From assembly GCA_037893225.1 (NCBI GenBank), contig JAZGUH010000074.1, forward strand, positions 62,001-126,000: 64,000 bases of DNA, given 5' to 3'. The position numbers were made by a program, and so were the translations under genes. The DNA is from Hippasteria phrygiana. Its lineage: Eukaryota > Echinodermata > Asteroidea > Valvatida > Goniasteridae. The notes under the pieces were generated by a model that was given only the letters and a program-made list of their open reading frames with translations, was not told the DNA's origin and did no database searches. Position 1 is the first letter of the stretch; each line of letters starts with the position of its first letter. Below, in pieces: positions 1 through 9,346 of this stretch.

Positions 1-1508
1 TAGATATCGGTAATGGCCGATTTATCCACAGATTCAGATTCAGTTTCTGATGACATATCATGGGATAAACTTTCGCAACAAACCCCAGTGGATGCTCAAG
101 ATCATACAAATCATGACGATCATCCACGATCAACCTTTGACGTAGTATATAGCCAGGCACAAAGTAATACGCAGTTTCAAACTCAAAAAAGAAAACGACC
201 AAAGTCCAGCCTTAATTACAGTGACGTCTACACAGATTCAGAAGGAGACACTCCTAATGAACATCCAACAAAATCCCACAGGCGGGGTATCCGTAAAAGG
301 GTCTATGTATTATATGTGTACATTCATCTGGATGTATCTTGTTCGTATCTTGCTTGTAAACTTAGGTCGATAAAAAGCTTCAGGCTTATTTTGACCCGTC
401 ACTTTAATAACAAAATTATCATGCTACTAAAAGAGGGGTAGTGGCTGCAGACAGTTCTTTAGCAGCGAAAAAAGAAATTTCAATCTACAACTTAGAAGTA
501 CATTCTTTTTTAAGCAGTTGATAGATAGAGCTGAAACAACTTTACTTGGTCGCTATTCCAATGGCACTTGTCAACAACTCGCTGTGTGAAACAACATTTC
601 CGCACATCAAGTCTACATGTAATGTATAGTCAACATGTACAGTACATACATTACATGTACAGTATACATCCGATCCAAGTACTCGGTATGTGAATTGTTC
701 ATGTCATAAAAAGTAATAAGCGAATAATTCGTGCAAAACAGGTGAAAATTAGGGTTGTTTGATTATTTGTCGGGGTGTTTATTTCTTTGTTTCTTCGGTA
801 GTCATCTTTATCATAGTGATGTGGGGATCTGTGCGCCAGTGGCGTAAACACGGGGAAGGAGTTCAGGGGCCCGCCGATTTGTATTTCTTTTTTGTTTCGT
901 AAATTTAAAAAGGGGAAAATTGTACACAAAGTGATGTTTCAAATTTCAAGCGGTGTTTAGGGCAGGGGTATCCCCGTTGAGAAAAAGTTCAAGATGCAGT
1001 ACTTCGTTGACAAATTCAATAATCATCCCCACTTTTCGACACGGATTTACTCGCCACTGGTGAAATCTCATTTGTTTGGCGTATATTATTTATTGGTAAT
1101 ACCTGTTATTATTGTGTTTATTATTTGATAGTGTTGAAATAACTCTTATGATGTAACTTTCCATAAATTCCTGCCGTCAAATGTAACACAAGGTCGTGGA
1201 CTCAATATCGGCATCAGTATAGCTGTTTTACTTTGATTTGCTCATCATTGCACGCACAGCCGATTTTAGTCGAAATTTATTTCGATACATAGGCCTACAA
1301 CTTTATTTTTGTATAGGAAGGGGCTGGTGCATTATTTATTTTACAATTATAAATACAGATTTACTTATTTACTTATTTTCGTTTAGTTCTGTCATGGTAC
1401 ATTTTGGCGTTTGGCGGGTGGGGTGTCATGTTATCACGGACTATGTTCGACTGTAGGCCTATCGTATATATTTTTGGTGGCACAAACACATACAAAATAC
1501 TTGTACAT
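1..1508. repeat. Y0 module, 3' part
   Basis: This is the right-hand 1.5 kb of a Y module, cut by the window edge just before the small-ORF ATG at 13. It holds the small ORF, an inverted repeat near 613-656 (arms ACATGTAATGTA / TACATTACATGT) and AT-rich sequence without other coding potential. It shares the variant CTACAACTT with Y3, while Y1, Y2 and Y4 have CTAGAACTT. Confidence 0.9.
13..441 (+). CDS. hypothetical 142-codon ORF of the Y module (copy 0)
   Basis: I do not recognise this protein. Residues 1-96 are hydrophilic and protein-like: a Ser/Asp-rich start, a basic KRKRPK cluster near residue 60 that could be a nuclear localisation signal, then an acidic stretch and a basic SHRRGIRKR. 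From about residue 97 the translation becomes hydrophobic and looks like intron read-through (VYVLYVYIH), so the coding part may be a first exon with a weak donor near 289-298. The ATG context is favourable: G at -3 and G at +4. In complete copies a CAGGTAAGC donor-like site lies about 60 bp upstream and CTTCTAG about 10 bp upstream. All six copies translate identically. It could be a captured gene fragment or chance. Confidence 0.35.
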   Translation: MADLSTDSDSVSDDISWDKLSQQTPVDAQDHTNHDDHPRSTFDVVYSQAQSNTQFQTQKRKRPKSSLNYSDVYTDSEGDTPNEHPTKSHRRGIRKRVYVLYVYIHLDVSCSYLACKLRSIKSFRLILTRHFNNKIIMLLKEG

Positions 1509-1560
1509 GCAGTATGTACAGGATCATGCATGCAGCAGTCATTGCAATTGTAATCTGATA

Positions 1561-1616
1561 TGGCGCGCGCGCCCTGTGGGTCAGCGCGCGCGAGCCCTGT
1601 AGGTCAGCGCGCGGTC
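1561..1616. repeat. CpG-rich short triplication at the start of X
   Basis: GCGCGCGCG-type blocks alternate with CCTGTGGGTCA and CCTGTAGGTCA, giving three GCGCGC blocks about 22 bp apart. It is present at the same place in every X module. The strong CpG content contrasts with the AT-rich Y sequence before it. Function unknown. Confidence 0.7.
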
Positions 1617-3013
1617 GTGGGGTATTATTTGCAGTTACATGGGTTCATCTGCGTTCATCAGTTCGGGATTCAGTGTACAGCCGCAAGCCTGCTATGATCG
1701 TGACGACACAGCCCCTTTAATAGCCACGAACCGCCAGTAACAACGTCTGGGGAATTTCGTAAAATCTCCCGCCGAAAAATGGGGAAAACTAGTGCGCATG
1801 CGCAATTCTGTATGAAAATGAGGAACATTTTCTCTTCACGCACGCGCATATACGAAGAAGAGCTGCCATGAAGTTGCACAATAGTCTGGTAGCTATCTAT
1901 ACTACTGGCCGAAGGGGCGCCGTTCGCGATCGAAGCTTCGTAGGATCGAATTTCCCTTCACAGTAGTTATACTAAATACCCAATAAATAAAATAATAAGA
2001 AAATAATTGCGGGCACAGACATGGGTGCATATTCTGAGAAGTCGAAGCTTGCAAAATAAATGTCCTTAAAGGTAATGTACATGATCGGTCATTGTTACAA
2101 TTTTCAAAAATGGGCGGATTTGGGGGTTAGTGTTTTACAGGAAATATCGTTCTACTAACCTGTTCAAAGTTTTGCGTTGTTGGATGGCGAAAACAAGAGA
2201 GAAAAACGGCGCTCCTTTCCAGCCGTTTGGCGGATGATAGCGTGACGCGCTCCGAATGGCAGCATGTCCGGGGCGCGCCACTGTTCGGGTAGCCACGCGC
2301 GCCTTGACTTAAGTCTTAAGGGCAGTTTTCCAACGTTTTCCAGCTGGAAATCGTTGGAAAACGATATCAATTTCTACTTTTCTTGACAACGACAGCACAA
2401 CTAGTGCCGTAATTTCACAGGATGATTGAGACTACTATTAACTTACAATCGAGTAAGGTATTTCGTAATAATTCAGTAAAAACAACTTAGACGATTACCA
2501 ATCGTGTACACTACTTTTAAATATAATAATAAATAAAGAACATTACTTGTTTTTTTTCCCGGAAACCCTTAGAGTTAATCAATCAAATATGCATTCTGGT
2601 ATTATGCCTTTTTAAACAAAAAAGTTATGTGATGTTGACCAAGCTTTCAGGTGCCGCGATTCACCGGGGCCCCATACTCCGGCTTACCGGCTCCCATGTA
2701 GGACTCTTAAGGGCTCGGATTCCGGTCCATCACAGATCAGACCCCGGTCCATCACACCTCCTTCCCCACTCATCCATATAACCTGAAGGTCTAGCACCGT
2801 AAAAGGGAGGAACATGGCTGCACCCTAAGCAATGACTGCCGAGCCAGCCAAACGTGCCATGAGCCTGTACGATGATGCTTACCTGGATTTCACGAGCGGT
2901 CCCAACTGCACTGCTAATCGACCGCACGCCACAGTACAGTTGGTATTTGGGGACGGTAAACGAATACTCTTATAAATAATGACATTTCTGGAAAAGAAAA
3001 AGGAAATACTGAA

Positions 3014-3095
3014 AAGCTTGGAATCGAACCCTCAGCTTAAGATCCGATAAACGACTCGATGAACGACTCGCTTAACCACTCGGCCACTAAGCTGT
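3014..3095 (-). ncRNA. tRNA(Ser/Leu)-like sequence with Pol III A and B boxes
   Basis: Read on the minus strand, an A box TGGCCGAGTGG (3076-3086) and a B box GGTTCGATTCC (3020-3030) match the internal Pol III promoter of tRNA genes. The class-II-like A box plus GGTTAAGCG suggests a serine or leucine tRNA ancestor. T-stem and acceptor pairing are poor and the middle contains a CGAGTCGTT duplication, so this is a pseudo-tRNA or SINE head, not a working tRNA. B-box copies start near 8061, 18868, 21613, 24359, 27104, 32112, 37154 and 42199; the one at 8061 lacks 8 bp. Confidence 0.6.
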
Positions 3096-3240
3096 TACTG
3101 CCTGAGAGAATTTTTAAACCTATTGAAACAGAGAAGAAACCACACGGCGGCAGTACAATACCCGAACATGGTTGAATGAATCCATTATCCCTTGCGTACG
3201 GATGACGCCATATGGCGTCAAAAAAATGCCACCAGGCCGG

Positions 3241-3646
3241 ATGGCGTGATTTTTTTCCCTAGGAAAGTTAGGGCAATTATCATAAATGGGCGCTGTACTT
3301 GGCTGTGTGAGCTGAGACAGGTTCTCAGACTTGTTTTCCCTTGAAATAAAATCCTCCACACCACAATTAGTACAAGAAAAATAAATATAAATCGGGCAAA
3401 GGATTCGAACCCAGGCCTCTGTAGTCCAAAGCCTTATGCTCTACCAATATAGCCACAACAGTAGCTGGACCAAATATTTTTACTTCAACCTTATATTGTT
3501 GTCTGAATGATGCGTGCGATGCTTATTATAAAAAATAACTTAATCATGAATATGCATGATGGTAATAGCGGTCTAGATACGCCCATTTATGATAACTGCC
3601 CCTAACCTTCCTTGGAAACAAAATTATGCGGCCGGATGACGCCATT
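3241..3646. repeat. inverted repeat enclosing the second tRNA-like sequence
   Basis: The arm at 3241-3292 (GGCAATTATCATAAATGGGC) matches the complement of the arm at 3580-3646 (GCCCATTTATGATAACTGCC), with further complementarity around CCTAGGAAAGTTAGG / CCTAACCTTCCTTGG and GCCGGATG. It looks like a foldback element of about 400 bp that carries or captured a Pol III unit. It is present in all full X modules. Confidence 0.7.
3394..3465 (-). ncRNA. second tRNA-like sequence with Pol III boxes
   Basis: On the minus strand TGGCTATATTGGTAGAGCA resembles a D-arm/A box and GGGTTCGAATCC (complement at 3401-3412) is a consensus B box, 32 bp apart. Acceptor and T-stem pairing are weak, so it is tRNA-derived rather than a functional tRNA. 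It sits in the loop of the inverted repeat at 3241-3646. Copies have their B box near 14208, 19250, 21995, 24741, 27487, 32493 and 37537; X9 ends before this point. Confidence 0.55.
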
Positions 3647-4300
3647 GGCCGCCGTTTGTGCAGTTTCAATCCATTGTTGGATTATTGTTTATGTCATGCT
3701 TGACTGCAAAAACACATTGTAGCGGTTCGATTTGGCTGCCAGAACCGCTGCAACACCCCGACGTCTCCCGTAAAATACCGTGCCCAAGGGGTTAAGAATC
3801 ATGGCTTTGTAACTGTAAATTTGAAAAATGAGGGAAACTAGTGCGCATGCGTCAATTCTGTATGAAAATGAGGAACATTTTCTCTTCACGCACGCGCACA
3901 TACGAAGAAGAGCTGCCATAAAGTTGCACAATAGTCTGGTAGCTATCTATACTGGCGAAGGGGCGCCGTTCGCGATCGAAGCTGCTATGCTTTGCCGGCT
4001 ATATGCGCTAGCGGCTGCAGTGTCAAGTTCACCGCTCGTGTTCGCATGCGACGTCTTGCAACTGTGACGATCGACGTGAGGGAGATGCGACGGGGAATTG
4101 GAAGGTGCAAACTACATAATGCGCGCTGCAATTATTGGGCTAAGCAGGTGCGTGCGCACAACACGGCTTCTACGAAATTCCCAAGACGTTGTTACTGGCC
4201 GTTCGTGCTTAATATTTTGTCATGATAACGCCCTCTCGCGGCGGCCGGTTATCGCGTATATGCGTAACAACGTCTTGAACCAAGACTAGGTAGACAACTG

Positions 4301-4624
4301 TACTCTCTTAATGTAAAAGAGTGAAAAACTCAATCTCAAAAAGAGTGAATCCCTTCTCAAACCACTCGAAAAGAGTGAATCTCTCATAAAAACCACTCGA
4401 AAAGAGTGAAAAACCACTCGAAAAGAGTGAAATTTACACTCTTTCAAGGAACCATATAAGGGACAACTCGAAAAAGAGTTGTCCCTTATTATGGCTCCAC
4501 GAAAGAGTGGAAATTTCACTCTTTTCGAGTGGTTTTTATAAGAGATTCACTCTTTTCGAGTGGTTTGAGAAGGGATTCACTCTTTTTGAGAGTGAGTTTT
4601 TCACTCTTTTACATTAAGAGAGTA
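4301..4624. repeat. 324-bp foldback (long near-perfect palindrome) in Y1
   Basis: The sequence begins TACTCTCTTA and ends TAAGAGAGTA, and the two halves are reverse complements over most of their length. Each arm is itself made of short repeats of ACTCGAAAAGAGTG, a small palindrome. The centre is near AACTCGAAAAAGAGTTG, followed by TGTCCCTTAT. As single-stranded DNA or RNA this would fold into one long hairpin of about 150 bp. It resembles a foldback or MITE-type element fixed in every Y module. Confidence 0.88.
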
Positions 4625-4629
4625 GGCCT

Positions 4630-4756
4630 ACTGTATAGAGTACCGAAGTCTGACGTCAGTTGCCGCGGCAATGGTTCCAAACAAATGCAGTTTAGAATGT
4701 ATTCTGGTTCCAAACATTGTATTGATTGACGTCATCACTTCGGTACTCTATACAGT
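4630..4756. repeat. 127-bp terminal-inverted-repeat element with CRE sites
   Basis: The ends are ACTGTATAGAGTACCGAAGT and its exact reverse complement. Each arm is followed inward by TGACGTCA (near 4651 and 4728), the full CRE palindrome bound by ATF/CREB-type factors in animals. It begins 5 bp after the foldback, so the two may be one composite element. Copies lie at 15435-15561, 28714-28840, 33721-33847 and 38764-38890. It could be a small MITE or part of a promoter for the downstream ORF. Confidence 0.75.
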
Positions 4757-5019
4757 CAGTCCCACAATTACAATATAGAATTCTCACCATGGTCTTTGTG
4801 TGGCGTCGGTTCTATGTCGACGTCGCAAAGTATGCAAAATCGGAAAACTTCCTGTCGAGCGGTGACGTGGTGCGGACGTGTCTGTGTGGCGCGAAATTTA
4901 AATTTTGCCCCTCATCAACGGCTGATCCTTGATCACTATAACTTTACCTTTTAGGACACAGGTAAGCAATACAATTAAATCGCGAGGTGTATTGGAATAC
5001 TCCCTTCTAGATATCGGTA

Positions 5020-5448
5020 ATGGCCGATTTATCCACAGATTCAGATTCAGTTTCTGATGACATATCATGGGATAAACTTTCGCAACAAACCCCAGTGGAT
5101 GCTCAAGATCATACAAATCATGACGATCATCCACGATCAACCTTTGACGTAGTATATAGCCAGGCACAAAGTAATACGCAGTTTCAAACTCAAAAAAGAA
5201 AACGACCAAAGTCCAGCCTTAATTACAGTGACGTCTACACAGATTCAGAAGGAGACACTCCTAATGAACATCCAACAAAATCCCACAGGCGGGGTATCCG
5301 TAAAAGGGTCTATGTATTATATGTGTACATTCATCTGGATGTATCTTGTTCGTATCTTGCTTGTAAACTTAGGTCGATAAAAAGCTTCAGGCTTATTTTG
5401 ACCCGTCACTTTAATAACAAAATTATCATGCTACTAAAAGAGGGGTAG
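5020..5448 (+). CDS. hypothetical 142-codon ORF, copy 1
   Basis: Translation identical to the copy at 13-441. Here the full upstream context is present: CAGGTAAGC near 4959, CTTCTAG near 5005, and CRE-bearing inverted repeats at 4630-4756 that could act as promoter elements. Function unknown. Confidence 0.35.
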   Translation: MADLSTDSDSVSDDISWDKLSQQTPVDAQDHTNHDDHPRSTFDVVYSQAQSNTQFQTQKRKRPKSSLNYSDVYTDSEGDTPNEHPTKSHRRGIRKRVYVLYVYIHLDVSCSYLACKLRSIKSFRLILTRHFNNKIIMLLKEG

Positions 5449-7247
5449 TGGCTGCAGACAGTTCTTTAGCAGCGAAAAAAGAAATTTCAATCTAGAACTT
5501 AGAAGTACATTCTTTTTTAAGCAGTTGATAGATAGAGCTGAAACAACTTTACTTGGTCGCTATTCCAATGGCACTTGTCAACAACTCGCTGTGTGAAACA
5601 ACATTTCCGCACATCAAGTCTACATGTAATGTATAGTCAACATGTACAGTACATACATTACATGTACAGTATACATCCGATCCAAGTACTCGGTATGTGA
5701 ATTGTTCATGTCATAAAAAGTAATAAGCGAATAATTCGTGCAAAACAGGTGAAAATTAGGGTTGTTTGATTATTTGTCGGGGTGTTTATTTCTTTGTTTC
5801 TTCGGTAGTCATCTTTATCATAGTGATGTGGGGATCTGTGCGCCAGTGGCGTAAACACGGGGAAGGAGTTCAGGGGCCCGCCGATTTGTATTTCTTTTTT
5901 GTTTCGTAAATTTAAAAAGGGGAAAATTGTACACAAAGTGATGTTTCAAATTTCAAGCGGTGTTTAGGGCAGGGGTATCCCCGTTGAGAAAAAGTTCAAG
6001 ATGCAATACTTCGTTGACAAATTCAATAATCATCCCCACTTTTCGACACGGATTTACTCGCCACTGGTGAAATCTCATTTGTTTGGCGTATATTATTTAT
6101 TGGTAATACCTGTTATTATTGTGTTTATGATTTGATAGTGTTGAAATAACTCTTATGATGTAACTTTCCATAAATTCCTGCCGTCAAATGTAACACAAGG
6201 TCGTGGACTCAATATCGGCATCAGTATAGCTGTTTTACTTTGATTTGCTCATCATTGCACGCACAGCCGATTTTAGTCGAAATTTATTTCGATACATAGG
6301 CCTACAACTTTATTTTTGTATAGGAAGGGGCTGGTGCATTATTTATTTTACAATTATAAATACAGATTTACTTATTTACTTATTTTCGTTTAGTTCTGTC
6401 ATGGTACATTTTGGCGTTTGGCGGGTGGGGTGTCATGTTATCACGGACTATGTTCGACTGTAGGCCTATCGTATATATTTTTGGTGGCACAAACACATAC
6501 AAAATACTTGTACATGCAGTATGTACAGGATCATGCATGCAGCAGTCATTGCAATTGTAATCTGATATGGCGCGCGCGCCCTGTGGGTCAGCGCGCGCGA
6601 GCCCTGTAGGTCAGCGCGCGGTCGTGGGGTATTATTTGCAGTTACATGGGTTCATCTGCGTTCATCAGTTCGGGATTCAGTGTACAGCCGCAAGCCTGCT
6701 ATGATCGTGACGACACAGCCCCTTTAATAGCCACGAACCGCCAGTAACAACGTCTGGGGAATTTCGTAAAATCTCCCGCCGAAAAATGGGGAAAACTAGT
6801 GCGCATGCGCAATTCTGTATGAAAATGAGGAACATTTTCTCTTCACGCACGCGCATATACGAAGAAGAGCTGCCATGAAGTTGCACAATAGTCTGGTAGC
6901 TATCTATACTACTGGCCGAAGGGGCGCCGTTCGCGATCGAAGCTTCGTAGGATCGAATTTCCCTTCACAGTAGTTATACTAAATACCCAATAAATAAAAT
7001 AATAAGAAAATAATTGCGGGCACAGACATGGGTGCATATTCTGAGAAGTCGAAGCTTGCAAAATAAATGTCCTTAAAGGTAATGTACATGATCGGTCATT
7101 GTTACAATTTTCAAAAATGGGCGGATTTGGGGGTTAGTGTTTTACAGGAAATATCGTTCTACTAACCTGTTCAAAGTTTTGCGTTGTTGGATGGCGAAAA
7201 CAAGAGAGAAAAACGGCGCTCCTTTCCAGCCGTTTGGCGGATGATAG

Positions 7248-7280
7248 CCTTTTGTCAAGGCACGCGTGGCTACCTGGACG
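7248..7280. repeat. 33-bp segment present in most X modules, absent from X1 and X7
   Basis: Positions 7254-7275 form one arm of a hairpin whose other arm is 7328-7348: GTCAAGGCACGCGTGGCTAC pairs with GTAGCCACGCGCGCCTTGAC with one mismatch. X1 and X7 lack exactly this left-arm segment and keep the right arm. Confidence 0.8.
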
Positions 7281-8212
7281 CGTGACGCGCTCCGAATGGC
7301 AGCATGTCCGGGGCGCGCCACTGTTCGGGTAGCCACGCGCGCCTTGACTTAAGTCTTAAGGGCAGTTTTCCAACGTTTTCCAGCTGGAAATCGTTGGAAA
7401 ACGATATCAATTTCTACTTTTCTTGACAACGACAGCACAACTAGTGCCGTAATTTCACAGGATGATTGAGACTACTATTAACTTACAATCGAGTAAGGTA
7501 TTTCGTAATAATTCAGTAAAAACAACTTAGACGATTACCAATCGTGTACACTACTTTTAAATATAATAATAAATAAAGAACATTACTTGTTTTTTTTCCC
7601 GGAAACCCTTAGAGTTAATCAATCAAATATGCATTCTGGTATTATGCCTTTTTAAACAAAAAAGTTATGTGATGTTGACCAAGCTTTCAGGTGCCGCGAT
7701 TCACCGGGGCCCCATACTCCGGCTTACCGGCTCCCATGTAGGACTCTTAAGGGCTCGGATTCCGGTCCATCACAGATCAGACCCCGGTCCATCACACCTC
7801 CTTCCCCACCCATCCATATAACCTGAAGGTCTAGCACCGTAAAAGGGAGGAACATGGCTGCACCCTAAGCAATGACTGCCGAGCCAGCCAAACGTGCCAT
7901 GAGCCTGTACGATGATGCTTACCTGGACTTCACGAGCGGTCCCAACTGCACTGCTAATCGACCGCACGCCACAGTACAGTTGGTATTTGGGGACGGTAAA
8001 CGAATACTCTTATAAATAATGACATTTCTGGAAAAGAAAAAGGAAATACTGAAAAGCTGGGAATCGAACCCTCAGCTTAAGAGCCGATAAACGACTCGAC
8101 TCGCTTAACCACTCGGCCACTAAGCTGTTACTGCCTGAGAGAATTTTTAAACCTATTGAAACAGAGAAGAAACCACACGGCGGCAGTACAATACCCGAAC
8201 ATGGTTGAATGA

Positions 8213-8216
8213 ATAC
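8213..8216. other. target-site duplication ATAC, left
   Basis: ATAC precedes the left LTR and is repeated at 13985-13988 after the right LTR; uninserted X modules have it once. Confidence 0.9.
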
Positions 8217-8556
8217 TGTAGCGTTTGGACCGGCTAGCAACAGAGGGCGCTCTACACCTTCCACGGTGCGGACTGGAGCCCCTGTGAAGTGGACCGGCTC
8301 ACAACAGAGGGCGCTCTACACCTTTCACGGTGCGAACTAAGAACCCTGGAAAACAGACTGGTCAACCCGGCTCGGCAGCCATCTTGTTGTTGTTGCTATA
8401 TAGCGTCAGTCAGTCACATGTTTTGGAGCTTGTTATGCAAAGAAGTGTGTTTTGTTCTGTACCGTAAATTGGGAATAAAGCGAGGTTCGAGCAGAAATAT
8501 AATTGCCTGAGTTGTCAATGATTGTGTTCCGATCAAAGCCCAATCGACACGCTACA
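8217..8556 (+). repeat. left LTR (340 bp)
   Basis: Starts TGTAGCG, ends GCTACA. In its 5' part a segment of about 48 bp containing AACAGAGGGCGCTCTACACC occurs twice, 63 bp apart (from about 8227 and 8290), like a duplicated U3 enhancer. TATATAG at 8397-8403 is a possible TATA box and AATAAA at 8474-8479 a polyadenylation signal. GCCATCTTG just upstream of the TATA is the complement of a YY1-type site. Confidence 0.93.
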
Positions 8557-8557
8557 C

Positions 8558-8575
8558 TGGCGGCAGCGGTGACAC
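8558..8575 (+). promoter_or_regulatory. primer-binding site candidate
   Basis: TGGCGGCAGCGGTGACAC starts 1 bp after the left LTR. A TGG start complements the CCA end of a tRNA, as in other LTR elements. I cannot say which tRNA is used. Confidence 0.6.
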
Positions 8576-8644
8576 GATCTGGACGGGAAATTCAGGTATT
8601 TTTGACTGTTGTTTTGCTCGGTGGCTTGAACACGGATCGGCGTT

Positions 8645-9346
8645 ATGGCCACATGTAGGGAACATATCGCGGATGAGACCCTGAAAACATATGTGACGAT
8701 AGATGAATTGCAATCTTTCTTGTCCCCCGGGCCACAATCTAGTGGGGGAATTACTCCGGGGAGGGTAGCAAAGGAGTGGGAATTTGACCTGTGGGGGCGT
8801 GATGATGGTCAGCACTTAGGGACAGAGTTCGCTAGGCCAGTCAGGGAGCCCGTCAATCAGGAATTGGAAATTCCCACCCAGGAATACCCGCGGGGAGAAA
8901 CCACTTCGATTTACAGTAGGGGCCAGAAAACTATGAGTACACCCCTTCCCTCTCCCCGCAAACCAGTCCATAGCAATATAACAGACCCGTTTGGTTTTGG
9001 CGGGAACAGTTGCCCACGTGACCTTGACCTGCGCGGTTTTGGCGGGAACGGCGGCACGTGTGACCACGTGACGGACCCATGCTTCCCCGAAGGGACTAAC
9101 CAAACACAAACAAATGAGGTGGATCCTTACCATTCGGAGAGGATCCGCCGTACACAAACCAATGAGGGGGATCCTTACCATTCGGAGAGGATCCGCCGTG
9201 CACAAACCAATGAGGCGGATCCCCCCCAGAGGATCCGCCGTGCACAAACCAATGAGGTGGATCCTTACCATTCGGAGAGGATCCGCTGTACACAAACCAA
9301 TGAGGCGGATCCCCCCCCAAAGGATCCGCTGTACACAAACACATGA
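8645..9346 (+). pseudogene. gag: Gag N-terminal part, frameshifted in the minisatellite
   Basis: The frame opens 88 bp after the left LTR with MATCREHIADETLK, followed by about 150 residues of unrecognised, protein-like sequence with DELQSFL and a Pro/Gly-rich part. It then enters 16- and 14-residue repeats of the type TQTNEVDPYHSERIRR and AQTNEADPPQRIRR. At 9311-9318 a run of eight C replaces the usual seven, and the frame ends at the TGA of 9344-9346. The same peptide repeat resumes in another frame after 9985 and leads into the conserved Gag core, so gag was probably one ORF broken here. Confidence 0.6.

Larger units (their letters stand above)
1722..4209. repeat. inverted repeat near the two ends of module X (arms 1722-1761 and 4171-4209)
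   Basis: The left arm around CAGTAACAACGTCTGGGG and the right arm around CCAAGACGTTGTTACTGG are reverse complements over about 40 bp with a few mismatches. The right arm ends 10 bp before the X/Y boundary; the left arm starts 213 bp into X. This may mark the edges of an older element that became the core of X. Confidence 0.7.
1509..4219. repeat. X1 module (short subtype)
   Basis: The X module runs from GCAGTATGTACAGG to AATATTTTG. X1 belongs to a subtype shared only with X7: it lacks a 33-bp segment after position 2237 and reads GAATCCATTATCC where the others read GAATACCATTATCC. Within it are a CpG-rich triplication (1561-1616), a direct repeat of about 160 bp (1774-1937 and 3823-3983), inverted repeats, and two tRNA-like sequences. 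No convincing protein gene is visible. Confidence 0.92.
4220..6515. repeat. Y1 module (complete, 2296 bp)
   Basis: A complete Y module flanked by X1 and X2. In order it contains the 324-bp foldback (4301-4624), a 127-bp inverted-repeat element (4630-4756), a splice-donor-like CAGGTAAGC near 4959, the small ORF (5020-5448) and about 1.1 kb of AT-rich non-coding DNA. Confidence 0.92.

Noticed and set aside
3394..3465. Functional tRNA gene
   Set aside because: Good A and B boxes, but acceptor and T stems do not pair, and the anticodon stem is poor.
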